Positions 7,857 through 17,800 of a stretch of DNA of 46,851 nucleotides are shown piece after piece. Numbering within the stretch: the stretch's first letter is position 1; every line of letters begins with the position of its first letter. A program made the translations under genes and the position numbers. The DNA comes from an uncultured Prevotellaceae bacterium (GTDB lineage: Bacteria > Bacteroidota > Bacteroidia > Bacteroidales > Bacteroidaceae): contig ONLL01000027.1 in NCBI GenBank assembly GCA_900318685.1, positions 1-46,851 on the forward strand, given 5' to 3'. The notes beneath the pieces are model-generated. The model saw only the letters and a program-made list of their open reading frames with translations, was not told where the DNA came from and made no database searches.

Positions 7857-9602
7857 ATGTCGTTGGGTCGAAAATTCTTCTTTCTCATCCTCCTGCTCGC
7901 CAGTATCCGGCCAGCGGCAGCGTCAGAGTATCCCTATCTGTTCGTTCCCATCGAAGAGACATTCGACAACATCGCCCGCCAGCTCAACCGGCTTGATTTC
8001 GACAACGAGCGACAGCAAGTAAGTACTCTGCAGTTGGATAGCCTGGATCAGCTGGCTCGACAGAGCAGCAATCAGCAGCTGCAGGCACGGGCACTCTACT
8101 GGCGGGTGCGCTGTACCCAGATGTCGGCTTCTCCTCCTCAATGCATCGAGATGCTTGAGGAAGCACTCGCCCTCTCAAAGGACGACTGCTACGACTACGA
8201 CCGTGCCCTCATCCGCTATCAGCTCGCTGGCAACTACGAGCGGATGGGACAGTACATGAAGACCTACCAGCTGCTTTCTTTGGCCATTCCCACCCTGCAG
8301 CAATACAACGACGACTATTTCCTGGGCAATGCCTATCTGCTCATGGGCCAGTTGTTTCTCGACATCGAGTATTCAGAGCCCGCATTGGAGCAGATCACCC
8401 TCAGCCGCCAGAGCTATGAGCGGGCCGGCTATCCCCTCAACCGTATCTATTTCTTCGAGGCAATGGCCCGTCACGACGACAGCAGCCTGCAGCTCTATCG
8501 GCAGGCTATTGCTACTGGCGGAAAGGACTGGGCTATGTCGCTGCAGGCACTGACAGAGCTCAGCAGCCTTTATCTGGACAGACAGATGCCCGACTCCTCG
8601 GCCGTTCTTTGTCAGCAGGGCTATGAACTGCTGCAGCAACAGGCACCAGACAATTTCTTCTTCTACTGCCTGCTGGCCGCCTCGCACGTAAAAGTGCTTT
8701 ATACCCAAGGCCATTATGAAGAAGCCCTGAATCGGCTCCAGACGTTGACTCCTTATATAGAGCAACTGACAGGTGAGCGTATGCTTTGTGACATCTATCG
8801 GTATTCTTGGCTGGTGCATGACAAAATGGGCCATCGCGATGAAGCCTACCACTATCTGAAGCTCTATCAGCAGGAGTTTGAGCGCAGCGAGGCTGAGCGC
8901 CGTCAGGGCGATATCCCCAAGGCTCAGGCCCGTGAAGCCATCAGCCGTCAGAAAGACCACATACTACTTCTGCAGCAGGAAGCGCAGCTCAGTCGCGGCC
9001 GTTTCTATACTACGCTTCTCGTGACCTCCGTCATCCTGCTCATCTGTATTGTCTTTGCCGTTTATTTCTTCCAGCGCTATCGCCTTCGTCGGCAGGAGAA
9101 CCGTGAACTGCAGAAAAGCCTGGAGCAGGAGACGCTGATTTCCCAACTCAACCGCAAGAACTTCGAGCAGGACATGAAGCAGAAGGATTGCGAGATTTCC
9201 TCGTCCACCCTCCTGCTGGCCAACAAGAACGAAGTGCTGCAGCAGATTCACGACATCACTAAGCAGTTCTCTGATCAGGGCAGCATTCCTCAGGAGTATG
9301 TGCGGCAGGTGAACAGCGTCATTGGCGACTCCCTGCGCAATGACGACGAGTGGAGTCGCTTCAAGCTCCATTTCGACTCCGTTCATCCTGATTTCTTCTT
9401 GAAATTGAAGGAGCGCAGCTCAGAACTTACTGAGAACGACCTTCGCCTATGCGCGTATATAAGAATAGGTATGCGCGCGAAGCAGATTGCCGAGATGCTC
9501 AGCGTCAGTCCTGATAGCGTCAATACCAACCGCTATCGTCTGCGCAAGAAACTAGCCCTCGACAAGGGCCAGTCGCTCGACGACTTCATCCGTCAGATAT
9601 AG
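7857..9602 (+). CDS. TPR / transmembrane / LuxR-type HTH regulator
   Basis: The 581-aa product begins with a signal peptide (FFFLILLLASIRPAAAS), continues with helical tetratricopeptide-type repeats in the periplasm (about residues 35-345), has one membrane segment (384-406, LLVTSVILLICIVF), a charged coiled coil (about 405-470), and ends in a cytoplasmic helix-turn-helix (about 525-581) with LRLCAYIRIGMRAKQIAEML and the recognition-helix-like SPDSVNTNRYRLRKKL. This arrangement is a known one-piece signal transducer in Bacteroidetes. The signal and target genes are unknown; the adjacent Omp28-like gene at 9699 is a candidate target only by position. I use the ATG at 7857: an in-frame TTG at 7833 lies inside the HU terminator hairpin. 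Confidence 0.85.
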   Translation: MSLGRKFFFLILLLASIRPAAASEYPYLFVPIEETFDNIARQLNRLDFDNERQQVSTLQLDSLDQLARQSSNQQLQARALYWRVRCTQMSASPPQCIEMLEEALALSKDDCYDYDRALIRYQLAGNYERMGQYMKTYQLLSLAIPTLQQYNDDYFLGNAYLLMGQLFLDIEYSEPALEQITLSRQSYERAGYPLNRIYFFEAMARHDDSSLQLYRQAIATGGKDWAMSLQALTELSSLYLDRQMPDSSAVLCQQGYELLQQQAPDNFFFYCLLAASHVKVLYTQGHYEEALNRLQTLTPYIEQLTGERMLCDIYRYSWLVHDKMGHRDEAYHYLKLYQQEFERSEAERRQGDIPKAQAREAISRQKDHILLLQQEAQLSRGRFYTTLLVTSVILLICIVFAVYFFQRYRLRRQENRELQKSLEQETLISQLNRKNFEQDMKQKDCEISSSTLLLANKNEVLQQIHDITKQFSDQGSIPQEYVRQVNSVIGDSLRNDDEWSRFKLHFDSVHPDFFLKLKERSSELTENDLRLCAYIRIGMRAKQIAEMLSVSPDSVNTNRYRLRKKLALDKGQSLDDFIRQI

Positions 9603-9663
9603 ACAAAAACTGACATTTCCGATAAAAAGGGCACTTTTCCTGCGCTATTTGCTTTTTTATTTG

Positions 9664-9671
9664 TATCTTTG
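9664..9671 (+). promoter_or_regulatory. -7 promoter box for the Omp28-like gene
   Basis: TATCTTTG, 27 bases before the ATG at 9699. The -33 position is T-rich but not a clean TTTG at 19-21 bases. Confidence 0.65.
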
Positions 9672-9698
9672 CACACAAAACAATAAAAAGCAAGCCAC

Positions 9699-11516
9699 AT
9701 GAAACAACGTACACTACTGAGTCTGTCACTGGGTCTTCTGTCGTTTTGTCAACTGACGGCACAGACCACCTATTTCAAAGCCGACTTCGAACAAGGCATG
9801 CCTGAGGGTATGACCTTCTACGACCTTGACCAGAAAACGCCGTCTGCCGACATGCAGAAACTGGGTTTTGCAGTAGGCACACCCTGGATAGTCACTGCTC
9901 CTGCCGATGAGGACGGCAATCATGTGGCCACATCGACATCGTGGTATAAGAGTGGAGCCACTAGCAACGACTGGATGATCCTGCCCGCCTTGACCATCAG
10001 CGACTCGAAAGCCAAGCTGCAATGGCGCTCGCGTGCCTCCGACAAGGACTATCGCGACGGCTTCGTTGTGTATGTTGCTGTTGTACAGCAACAAACGGGA
10101 CAGCCCCAGACTGAGGACTTCAATACTACTGAGCCCCTCTTCTCCGTAGCGAAGGAAGCCCACGACTGGCAGCAGCACGAGATAGACCTCTCCGCCTATG
10201 TCGATAAGACCATCTATCTGGCCTTCGTCAACAACTCGAAGGACCGCACCATGCTTTACGTCGACGACGTCTTCGTGGGTATCCCCTCGAAGGTGGGCTT
10301 GAAGATGAACTTCGACCGCTGCTTCGACGGAGCCGGCGAGGTGAGCATCAGCGGACAGGCTCTGGGCACAGGCCAAGAGGCCGTCAGCAGCTATACCATT
10401 GGCTTCGAGGTCGGCGGCCAGACCATCGAGCAGACCTTCAACCAGCAGCTGGCTCCCAATGCCTCCGTCGACTTCACCCTCGACCAGAAGGTGACACTCG
10501 AGCGCAACCACCAATATCAGTGGCGGGCTTGGATCAAGAGCGGCGACGACTATGCCGATCTGAGCGGCAAGTTCTGGGCCATCCCCTGGAAGCTCGTCTG
10601 CGAGGAGGTGACTGGCACTTGGTGCCAATATTGTGTGCGCGGCCTGGGAGCCATGAACTACATGCGTGAGCACTATCCTGATGGTTTCATCGGCATTGGC
10701 ATCCACAACGACGGCAGCCCGCAAGTGCCCGACTCGATGGCCATCGATGGCGAGAAATACCTCAATTGGGTGATGCAGAGCTTCGGCATGGGCGGCTTCC
10801 CCAACTGCGTGATGAATCGTTCCTCATCCTATCAGATTGATCCAGGCAACATCCCCTATTACTACGAAAACATCAAGAAGTTCGACCGTCATGAGGCTGG
10901 CATCAGTGCTACGGCTACCTACGATGCCGCCAGCGGACAGGTGAATGTCAAGTCCGAGGTGCTGTTCACCAAGAGCTATGAGGAAGCTAACTTCCGCCTG
11001 TTCTATGTTGTCATCGAGAACAACGTGCATCGCACTCATGCTGAGACGGGCATCCTCAACGACTACTGCGGCTACGACCAGATCAACGCCTATGCAGGAG
11101 GCGGCTATGGCGAGTGTTACGGCTTCGAAAAGCTGCCGCAGATTGTCAATGCCGACGATATGTGGTACAACGATGTGGCTCGCGGCACCTGGCCGAAGGA
11201 CGATTTCAAGGGAGTGAAGAACATCTTCCCCAAGACCATCAACGAGGGCGACCTGCTCAGCTACGAGTGCTCGTTTGCCCTGCCTGAGAAGATTCATCAC
11301 GTGGAGAACTGCGAAGTCGTCGTGATACTGCTCGACAAGGACGGCCGTTTTCTCAATGCCGACAATGCCAAAGTGCTCGACGAGCAGACGGGCATCAGCC
11401 TCCCAAGCTCTGTCCAGCATCCTGAATCCACCGTCTACTACGATTTGCGTGGCCGTCGTGTTACTCGTCCCTCTCACGGAATCTATATCTATAACGGCCG
11501 CAAGGTCATCTTCTAA
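9699..11516 (+). CDS. Secreted Omp28-like protein with jelly-roll and thioredoxin-type modules and sorting tail
   Basis: The 605-aa product has a signal peptide ending near residue 22 (CQLTAQ). Residues ~24-195 form a choice-of-anchor-J/cleaved-adhesin-type jelly roll (YFKADFEQGMPEGMTFYDLD, DWMILPALTI, MLYVDDVFVGI). Residues ~295-480 resemble the Omp28-related family, with a thioredoxin-like CxxC in CEEVTGTWCQYCVRG (Cys309/Cys312). The last 30 residues (YYDLRGRRVTRPSHGIYIYNG) are a short T9SS-type sorting tail. It would be exported by Sec and carried across the outer membrane by T9SS; a disulfide-related role of the CxxC motif is possible but not shown. It has its own promoter and terminator. 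The tail is close in sequence to that of the M6 protease gene at 12102-14621. Confidence 0.82.
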   Translation: MKQRTLLSLSLGLLSFCQLTAQTTYFKADFEQGMPEGMTFYDLDQKTPSADMQKLGFAVGTPWIVTAPADEDGNHVATSTSWYKSGATSNDWMILPALTISDSKAKLQWRSRASDKDYRDGFVVYVAVVQQQTGQPQTEDFNTTEPLFSVAKEAHDWQQHEIDLSAYVDKTIYLAFVNNSKDRTMLYVDDVFVGIPSKVGLKMNFDRCFDGAGEVSISGQALGTGQEAVSSYTIGFEVGGQTIEQTFNQQLAPNASVDFTLDQKVTLERNHQYQWRAWIKSGDDYADLSGKFWAIPWKLVCEEVTGTWCQYCVRGLGAMNYMREHYPDGFIGIGIHNDGSPQVPDSMAIDGEKYLNWVMQSFGMGGFPNCVMNRSSSYQIDPGNIPYYYENIKKFDRHEAGISATATYDAASGQVNVKSEVLFTKSYEEANFRLFYVVIENNVHRTHAETGILNDYCGYDQINAYAGGGYGECYGFEKLPQIVNADDMWYNDVARGTWPKDDFKGVKNIFPKTINEGDLLSYECSFALPEKIHHVENCEVVVILLDKDGRFLNADNAKVLDEQTGISLPSSVQHPESTVYYDLRGRRVTRPSHGIYIYNGRKVIF

Positions 11517-11571
11517 ACGATACGTCAAGACAACTTTATTCAACAAGGACTCCTGAATAGTCTTTACAAAT

Positions 11572-11595
11572 GGCCTCTCAAGAAGGGGCCTTTTG
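11572..11595 (+). terminator. Rho-independent terminator after the Omp28-like gene
   Basis: Seven-base arms 11572-11578 and 11584-11590 with a 5-nt loop and a TTTT tail, 55 bases after the stop. Confidence 0.75.
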
Positions 11596-12101
11596 TGTTC
11601 TTGTGATCAGTTGCCCGTAAATACGCGAGTTTTTAATGCTATTGCAAGTGCCTGGAAATGAGAATGTTGGGGTTTTGTGAATCTTTCGAAGCCTTAAAAA
11701 AGGGCCAAAAATGAGCGTTTTGACCCCAAAAATGCTGCTTTTGGGGAGCTATTTTTGAAGGAAAATCGCAAACTAGACGGGAAATCGTGGTCGCTCGTCG
11801 GCCATCTTGAGGTTGCTAGTTTCGGATGCGCTACTGCTTAGTTCGCGATGCGTTTATACTCCGTCCGCAACTAGCTATCACCGCGTCCGCAACTAGCCAC
11901 CACTCCGTCCGCAACTAGCGTTCGCTCCGTCCGCAACGAGCGTCTGCAAACCTGGCTTTTGGTGTATTTGGACCCAGTTTTGCACGCAAATGTACCCCTC
12001 CAGATGCCGATTCCCCTCTCTCGTTTTCTAGATTGCTCCGTCCGAAATACCCGATTTTTGACAAGTTTCCTTTACAAGAGATGGTTATTTTGGAAGACAA
12101 T
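11596..12101. other. Gene-free stretch rich in repeats
   Basis: No coding frame here is supported. It holds a hairpin with perfect 8-bp arms (CCCCAAAA at 11724-11731, TTTTGGGG at 11739-11746), a 22-bp tandem repeat at 11862-11949 with inverted relatives nearby, and one arm of a 15-bp inverted repeat (12021-12035) whose partner overlaps the end of the protease gene. Confidence 0.7.
11862..11949. repeat. 22-bp tandem repeat, four units
   Basis: The core CGTCCGCAACTAGC recurs at 11862, 11884 and 11906, and as CGTCCGCAACGAGC at 11928, each exactly 22 bases apart; the remaining 8 bases of the unit vary. A reverse-complement relative matching 14 of 16 bases lies at 11814-11829, and a looser one near 11836-11852. 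Confidence 0.85.
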
Positions 12102-12112
12102 CTAGAAAACGA
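12021..12112. repeat. 15-bp perfect inverted repeat around the protease stop codon
   Basis: TCGTTTTCTAGATTG at 12021-12035 is repeated in reverse complement at 12098-12112, with 62 bases between. The second arm contains the TAG stop of the M6 protease gene. It may be a large-loop hairpin, or a duplicated end of the gene. Confidence 0.7.
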
Positions 12113-14621
12113 CCTTTCGACCCTGATAGATATAGACTCCGTGGGTGGGACGAGTGACGGGACGACCTTGCAGGTCGAAGATGGTGGCTGCTGAACGGTG
12201 GCTGGTAAATGGAGCATGGTCGATTCCCTCAGTACCATCGCCAGTGAAAGCGAAGAAACGGGGGCTGAAGGCAGAACCCATATCGTTGTTCATGGCCCGC
12301 ACCTCGAAACAATAGTTCGTCTGGGGCATGAGGCCTGAGAAGCGATAATGTGTGTCGGCTGTCTCTACAGTGAGTGTGTCGCAGGGAATGAGCGGGTCGC
12401 TGACCTCTGGCGAATGAGTCGAAGCGATGTCGCCTGTGACGCTGACTTCCTTGGCCTGTTGGAAGTAGTCGGCCACATTGGTGCCTCGAATGATGACGAG
12501 CGTATCGATGAAAGCTCGCTCATTGACGGAAGCCAGCTCCACCTGCGTCTGGGTCAGTCCTCCGTGGAATACGGCATAATACTCACGTGCAGCCGATGCC
12601 AGACGGGTGCGGGCCTGCTGGCCGTTGCTCGAGATGGTGAATACAGGTGTCTTTCCTTGTACGGACTGTACCTTCACCACTACGGTATAGTCGCCGTCGC
12701 CCATAGCAAGGTTCAGCATCGGACTGACCAGTTTTCCGCTGGCTCCTGCGCTGCCAATCTTCACCATTCCTCCAGCCTGATATACTTGTTCGCCTGTCCA
12801 TCCAGGCTGCATCATGTAGTCGTCGAGCTCATTGGCGATGTTTGTGCCGTCAGGACTGTTCAGCGAGCCTTTTTCCATACGCCAGAATCCTTCGTTGACA
12901 GCCAAAGGCCGTTCGCTCTCGTGCATCAGCCTGTAGAGGTTCAGCTCGTAGCGGTCAGCACGGTCTACGGCATCCCATTCAGCCGTGAATCCGTCGATGC
13001 CTGCATCAGCTACTCGTAGGTTGGCAGGAATGTCCAAATGGTTGTTGCGATAGTCAAAAAGCACGATTCCATCGGTGTTTCTGATGTTTGTGATCCACTT
13101 GTCGAGGGTCTCGCCAGTATAGGTCCAGGCCGATGGTCGGCTCTCGTCGGTGAACTGATTGTTGCCGCCATAGGGATAGAGGTCGCCCTTTTCCGATGTC
13201 CTTCCAGTGATGTAGTCGTAGACGGGGTCATTGTCGGCACAAACGAGATAGAAGCGCTGGTGGTCGTTGTTATTGTTGGCAATGTTCATGAGCCAGCTGG
13301 TGGGTTCGAAGTCGAGGTGGGTAATCATCATACCACTCGAGGGCAGATACTTGTCCCAACGGTCGAGCTGGCGCGCCTCAATGTAGTAGCATTCGTTGGG
13401 ATTGGAAGTAGTGAGCACATAGGCTTTGTTGCTGGTGGCAATCTGCTCCATCTCCACATTGGTCATTGGTGCCAGTCCGAGGGTATCGGGCGTCATCCAT
13501 CCCAGCGTGATACGCTCAAATGCATTATAAGCGGGAGGCGTATGTCCTAGGTTGTTGTAGGGGCCATAGTCCATGATATCGTAGCTGCCCAGTCGATAGA
13601 CGCCATTCTCGCCTGTGCTGTAGTGGTCGGCAAAGCCCAGCACGTGTCCGAACTCGTGGCATACGGTGCCGATGCTTGAAGAGCGATGCCCGCCATTCTC
13701 CTGTTCCCATTGGGGATTTCCAAAGAGTTCGGCTGAGCAAGCATAGACATCGATGCTCTTTCCATCGATGCTGCATTCGATATATTCGGCCTGCAGCTGC
13801 CATTTCTTCGGCCACAAGTAGTCGCTGCCTGCGCCTGAGGCCTCTCCGTAGCCGGCATAGATGACGTAGACCATATCCACCTGTCCGTCGTTGTTGTTGT
13901 CGTAGTCGGCAAAGTTCACACCGTGCTTATCATGAGCTAGCCAGCAGGCCTCCTCGATCATTTTGCCTGTACCCTGATCTGAACCCGTGAAGAAGTCGTT
14001 GGCACCATAGTAGGCGTAGTTCTTCGAGAGTTTCACAGGGCCGATGACGTCGAACTTGGGGAAGAACGTGCCCATCGACTGGTCAGTGAAATACTGGGCG
14101 GCACAATCGGTAGACCCTTCCTCGCTGAACCCAGGTTCGTTCATCATGCGCTGATGGAAATCGTAGTCGTAGGTGAAGCTGAGGTCGTTGAATTCCGCCA
14201 GAATGACCAGACACTTGATTTCGCCTGTGGTAGGGAAGCCATCCACCTGGAAACGCGTCGTCTTGGGAGTATGGCGTGGTGACGACTGCCTGACTGTATT
14301 TTCTTCCTTCTTCAACTTACTGACGAACTCCACCTCTTGGGCTGTGCGCATAGATGCGTCATGTGCCAGAGGCGAGCCCTCCAAGGTGGGCTGCCCGTCG
14401 GCTGTGAGTTGCACATAGCGGTAACTGCCTTGACGGTCCTGGGCTATCAGGTAGCCGTCGACGGTGAGGCACTGGTGGTTGAACTCGTCGCCTTGCATCA
14501 GGAAGGTGATCATCGATCCATCGGGTTGTTGGGCCTTCATGGTTCCTCTCCAGGCGGGTACAGCCTGCAAGTTGACCAGGCACATCTGGCATACGGCCAG
14601 CAATAGCAGAAATCGTTTCAT
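12102..14621 (-). CDS. Secreted M6-family metalloprotease with sorting tail
   Basis: The 839-aa product starts with a signal peptide (MKRFLLLLAVCQMCLVNLQA) and a propeptide-like region. The zinc site HEFGHVLGFADHY (residues 322-334) is the HExxHxxGxxD/H signature of M6/immune-inhibitor-A-type proteases, followed by the turn around GSYDIMDYG. A calcium-binding-like DYDNNNDGQVDMVYV lies at about 239-253. Downstream come an Fn3-like module (IPANLRVADAGIDGFTAEWD), a jelly-roll region and a second Fn3-like module, ending in the T9SS-type tail IFDLQGRPVTRPTHGVYIYQ. It would act outside the cell on proteins. I start at 14621 because the signal peptide begins there and the promoter box at 14646-14653 lies inside any longer reading; the upstream in-frame extension is A/T-rich leader DNA. 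Confidence 0.9.
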   Translation of the reverse strand: MKRFLLLLAVCQMCLVNLQAVPAWRGTMKAQQPDGSMITFLMQGDEFNHQCLTVDGYLIAQDRQGSYRYVQLTADGQPTLEGSPLAHDASMRTAQEVEFVSKLKKEENTVRQSSPRHTPKTTRFQVDGFPTTGEIKCLVILAEFNDLSFTYDYDFHQRMMNEPGFSEEGSTDCAAQYFTDQSMGTFFPKFDVIGPVKLSKNYAYYGANDFFTGSDQGTGKMIEEACWLAHDKHGVNFADYDNNNDGQVDMVYVIYAGYGEASGAGSDYLWPKKWQLQAEYIECSIDGKSIDVYACSAELFGNPQWEQENGGHRSSSIGTVCHEFGHVLGFADHYSTGENGVYRLGSYDIMDYGPYNNLGHTPPAYNAFERITLGWMTPDTLGLAPMTNVEMEQIATSNKAYVLTTSNPNECYYIEARQLDRWDKYLPSSGMMITHLDFEPTSWLMNIANNNNDHQRFYLVCADNDPVYDYITGRTSEKGDLYPYGGNNQFTDESRPSAWTYTGETLDKWITNIRNTDGIVLFDYRNNHLDIPANLRVADAGIDGFTAEWDAVDRADRYELNLYRLMHESERPLAVNEGFWRMEKGSLNSPDGTNIANELDDYMMQPGWTGEQVYQAGGMVKIGSAGASGKLVSPMLNLAMGDGDYTVVVKVQSVQGKTPVFTISSNGQQARTRLASAAREYYAVFHGGLTQTQVELASVNERAFIDTLVIIRGTNVADYFQQAKEVSVTGDIASTHSPEVSDPLIPCDTLTVETADTHYRFSGLMPQTNYCFEVRAMNNDMGSAFSPRFFAFTGDGTEGIDHAPFTSHRSAATIFDLQGRPVTRPTHGVYIYQGRKVVF

Positions 14622-14645
14622 CGTTGATTGTTTTGTTTCTGGGTG

Positions 14646-14653
14646 CAAAGTTA
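14646..14653 (-). promoter_or_regulatory. -7 promoter box for the M6 protease gene
   Basis: TAACTTTG on the minus strand, 24 bases before the ATG at 14621. Confidence 0.65.
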
Positions 14654-14772
14654 CGAAAAAAAATCCATACGCGTACCATATTATATATAGAAGATAGCTC
14701 ACAAAGATATAGACAAAATCTAACAATTCGCAAAAAAAGCCATTTCATCGGTTATAATCTCATTTTTTTTTG

Positions 14773-14780
14773 TATCTTTG
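14773..14780 (+). promoter_or_regulatory. -7 promoter box for the giant-protein operon
   Basis: TATCTTTG, 48 bases before the ATG at 14829, diverging from the protease promoter. No further promoter box was seen before the genes at 19604 and 24377. Confidence 0.65.
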
Positions 14781-14828
14781 CAAACTGAAAGGTATATATT
14801 GCAAATAATAACAAACAATCTATAAGTT

Positions 14829-17800
14829 ATGAAGTACAATCGGCTTCTAACATTGGTGACCATGATGCTTGTCACAACGACCAGTTCTTTGGCACAGGAA
14901 GTGAAAGAATGCTATGCAATTTTCGAGAGCGAGGATGCCACTACTGGAACACAATTTCTGGAGGGCAAGGGTATCTATGCCTTCGATTTCGACGGTCAGC
15001 AGATGACAAACGTCAGAAAATATCATTCACTGGCTATTGACCGTGCCTCTGGCGCCTGCATGGTTGACGGCGTCTACTACTGGGTGGACTATACCCAGTC
15101 GCCGAAGGGGCATGTCACCAATGCTTTCTACAGTTTCGATATGGAGACGGGTGAGACTCACCAGATAGCCAACTACGGCGGTGTGACAGGCGGCGAGATC
15201 ATATCGCATCTCACCTACGACTATACCACTCGAACCATGTACGGCCTCTATGGACCGCAGAGCGGCACCTCTCTCGCCAAGATCGACCTGGAGACAGGTA
15301 CCATCACCCGTCTGGAGCAGTTCAAGGTGGAGGAGTGGCCCAGCATTGCCGACAGCGTCAATGCTAATGGTGAGCGCCTTTACAGCGATGTCTATAAATA
15401 TGATTTCGCCACTATCGCCTGCAACTATGACGGCGACCTCTATGGCTTGGAGTACTGGGGCGGTCTCTACCGCATCAACAAGGAAAGCTGCGAGTGTACC
15501 TATATCGGCAAGCTCGACTATATGATCGAGGAAGCTTTCATGTACAATAACAGCTGTCTGTTCTGGGACAACGATACGGAACGTCTCTACCTGCGTTCCT
15601 ACATGTACAACTGGACAACCAGGAACGGCGTCATCTTCCTGCAGGAGATCGATCCTAAGACAGCACACGTCACTCGTCTGCATGAATGGCCGCTGAATAT
15701 TGAGACCTGGGAAAACTACTACCTCTTCGACGGCATCTATGTACCTTTCCTGGCTGCAGAGGCTTCAGCTCCCGCCAAGGTGCAGAATGTAGAGGTGACG
15801 GCTGGTGCCGAGGGTGCACTGACGGCTACCCTTGAGTGGGACAATCCCTCGAAGACCTATGCCCGTGGTGGTACGCTCGAGGACCTGACTGCTGTGGTGG
15901 TCTATCGCGATGGTGAGGAAATTTGGCGCAATGATAATCCCGTCATCGGCGGCCATGAGTCGTTCGTCGACCAGCTGCCCAAGCGTGGCTTCTATACCTA
16001 TCGTTTCGTAGGATTCAACGAGATGGGCAAGGGCGACCGCTATAACACCTCCCTCTACATTGGCGAGGGCGACCCAGTGGCCGTCGGCGACCTGAAAGGC
16101 AAGGAGGAAGGCTATGCTGCCCGCATCACCTGGACAGCTCCTACGAAAGGCAAGTACGACGCCTGGATCAACACGTCGAAGTTGAAGTATGATGTGGTTC
16201 GCCAGCCCGATGGCATGCAGGTGGCCACAGGCATCACGGAATGCTCGTACCTCGATGAGAGTATCCCTGCATACGGCAAATACATCTACGAAGTGACCCC
16301 ACGCACAGACTATATTGGCATTTCCGCCTCGACGGAGGAGTTCGTCGCTGGACCTTCGTTCACCATTCCTGCTTCGTTCCCTCTGCGCGACTATGATGAG
16401 TTCTTGCTTTGGAAGACGGTTGATGCCAATGGCAACTGGTACTGCTGGTCTATGAACTCTGGCATTGGCGAGGGTGTCTACTGTCAGTATGGCAGCGATG
16501 GCTATGCTGCTGCCGACTGGCTCATCTCGCCACGCATCGCCTTCAAGAAAGACCAGCACTACAAGATGACCTTTGAGGCTGTGCCTGGCAATAAGCTCAT
16601 CAAAGAGACCTTGGCCATCGGCTGGGGCGAGGGACAGAGCATAGAGAAGCAGGACAGCCTGACACAGTTCGAGATCCTGCACGATGGCCCTGTGACTCTG
16701 CGCGTGAATCTGCCTGTGCTCACAGAGGACAAAGACAAGAACGTCAGTTTCTTCCTGCGCTCCAATATCCAGAACTTCCAGCTGTTGCTGCGCGATGTAC
16801 TCATCGATGAGGATCATGAGGGCTACATCGACGGCATTGTCACCAATGATGAAGGAAAACCTGTGGAGGGAGCCACTGTGCGTGCTGCCAACGGAAAGTA
16901 TCAGGCCAAGACCGATGCCAATGGCTACTACAAGTTGATGTACATGCCTGCTGGCAAGTACACCATACAGGTCGTTTGCCTGGGTTATCAGAACAAGACG
17001 CAGTCGGGTGTCGTGGTCAACGAGCTGGAGACCACTACGCAGAACATGCAGATCAGTCCGCTGCCCACTTACGCCGTGAAAGGACGTGTCATTGATGATG
17101 CCGGCGATATCGTCAACGGTGCCGATGTGGCCATCACGGGCTATGATACCTATCGGACGACGACCGATGAACAGGGTGAGTTTGTGCTGCCTGCCGTCTT
17201 CAAGAGCAACAACTACACCATCACAATCTATAAGCTGGGCTATGTCAGCTATACGAAGACGGTGCAAGTCAGTGCCGATGTTGAATTGGGCGATATCACT
17301 CTCGCCGATGACCTGAAAGCTCCTAAGGGCGTCAGCATTACTGCCGACGACGAACAGGCAACCATCACTTGGCGTGCACCCATCGGCACACCACGCCTCT
17401 ATCGCATCGACGATGGCGGCTACACGACCTCCATCGGACAGAATGGTGCTCCCATCACTCGCGTATTCGGCGTCATCAACCGCACGCCGGCCACCGTCTA
17501 CAGTGTGGAGTATCTTGTCACCTCACCTGAGGGCGACCAGAAAGAGCAGATTATGCTGCGACTCATCGACCTCGACGACAATGGCATGCCCAACGGAAAC
17601 GTGCTCTTCGAAAGCATGGTGCCCTGCGTCAGTGGCCAGTGGACCAGCTTCACGCTGACCACACCCGTCGAAGCACCACGAGGCTATTTTACGACCCTGT
17701 CGCATGAGGGCTGGCTCGGTCTGGCCATCGACGGTACTGGCGGTGATGCGATAAACTATCCCTTCGTGCCTCGCGTGAACTGCTTTGGTGAAATGACGAC

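Noticed and set aside
11862-11949. CRISPR array
   Set aside because: Units are only 22 bases from core to core, leaving 8 bases between cores, with no real spacers and no cas genes.
14622-14726. N-terminal extension of the M6 protease gene
   Set aside because: It would place residues before the signal peptide and across the promoter box; the start at 14621 is better.
15765-17267. 500-aa open frame on the minus strand
   Set aside because: Antisense to the first giant gene, whose domains are clear; no promoter or ribosome-binding site and a composition typical of a shadow.
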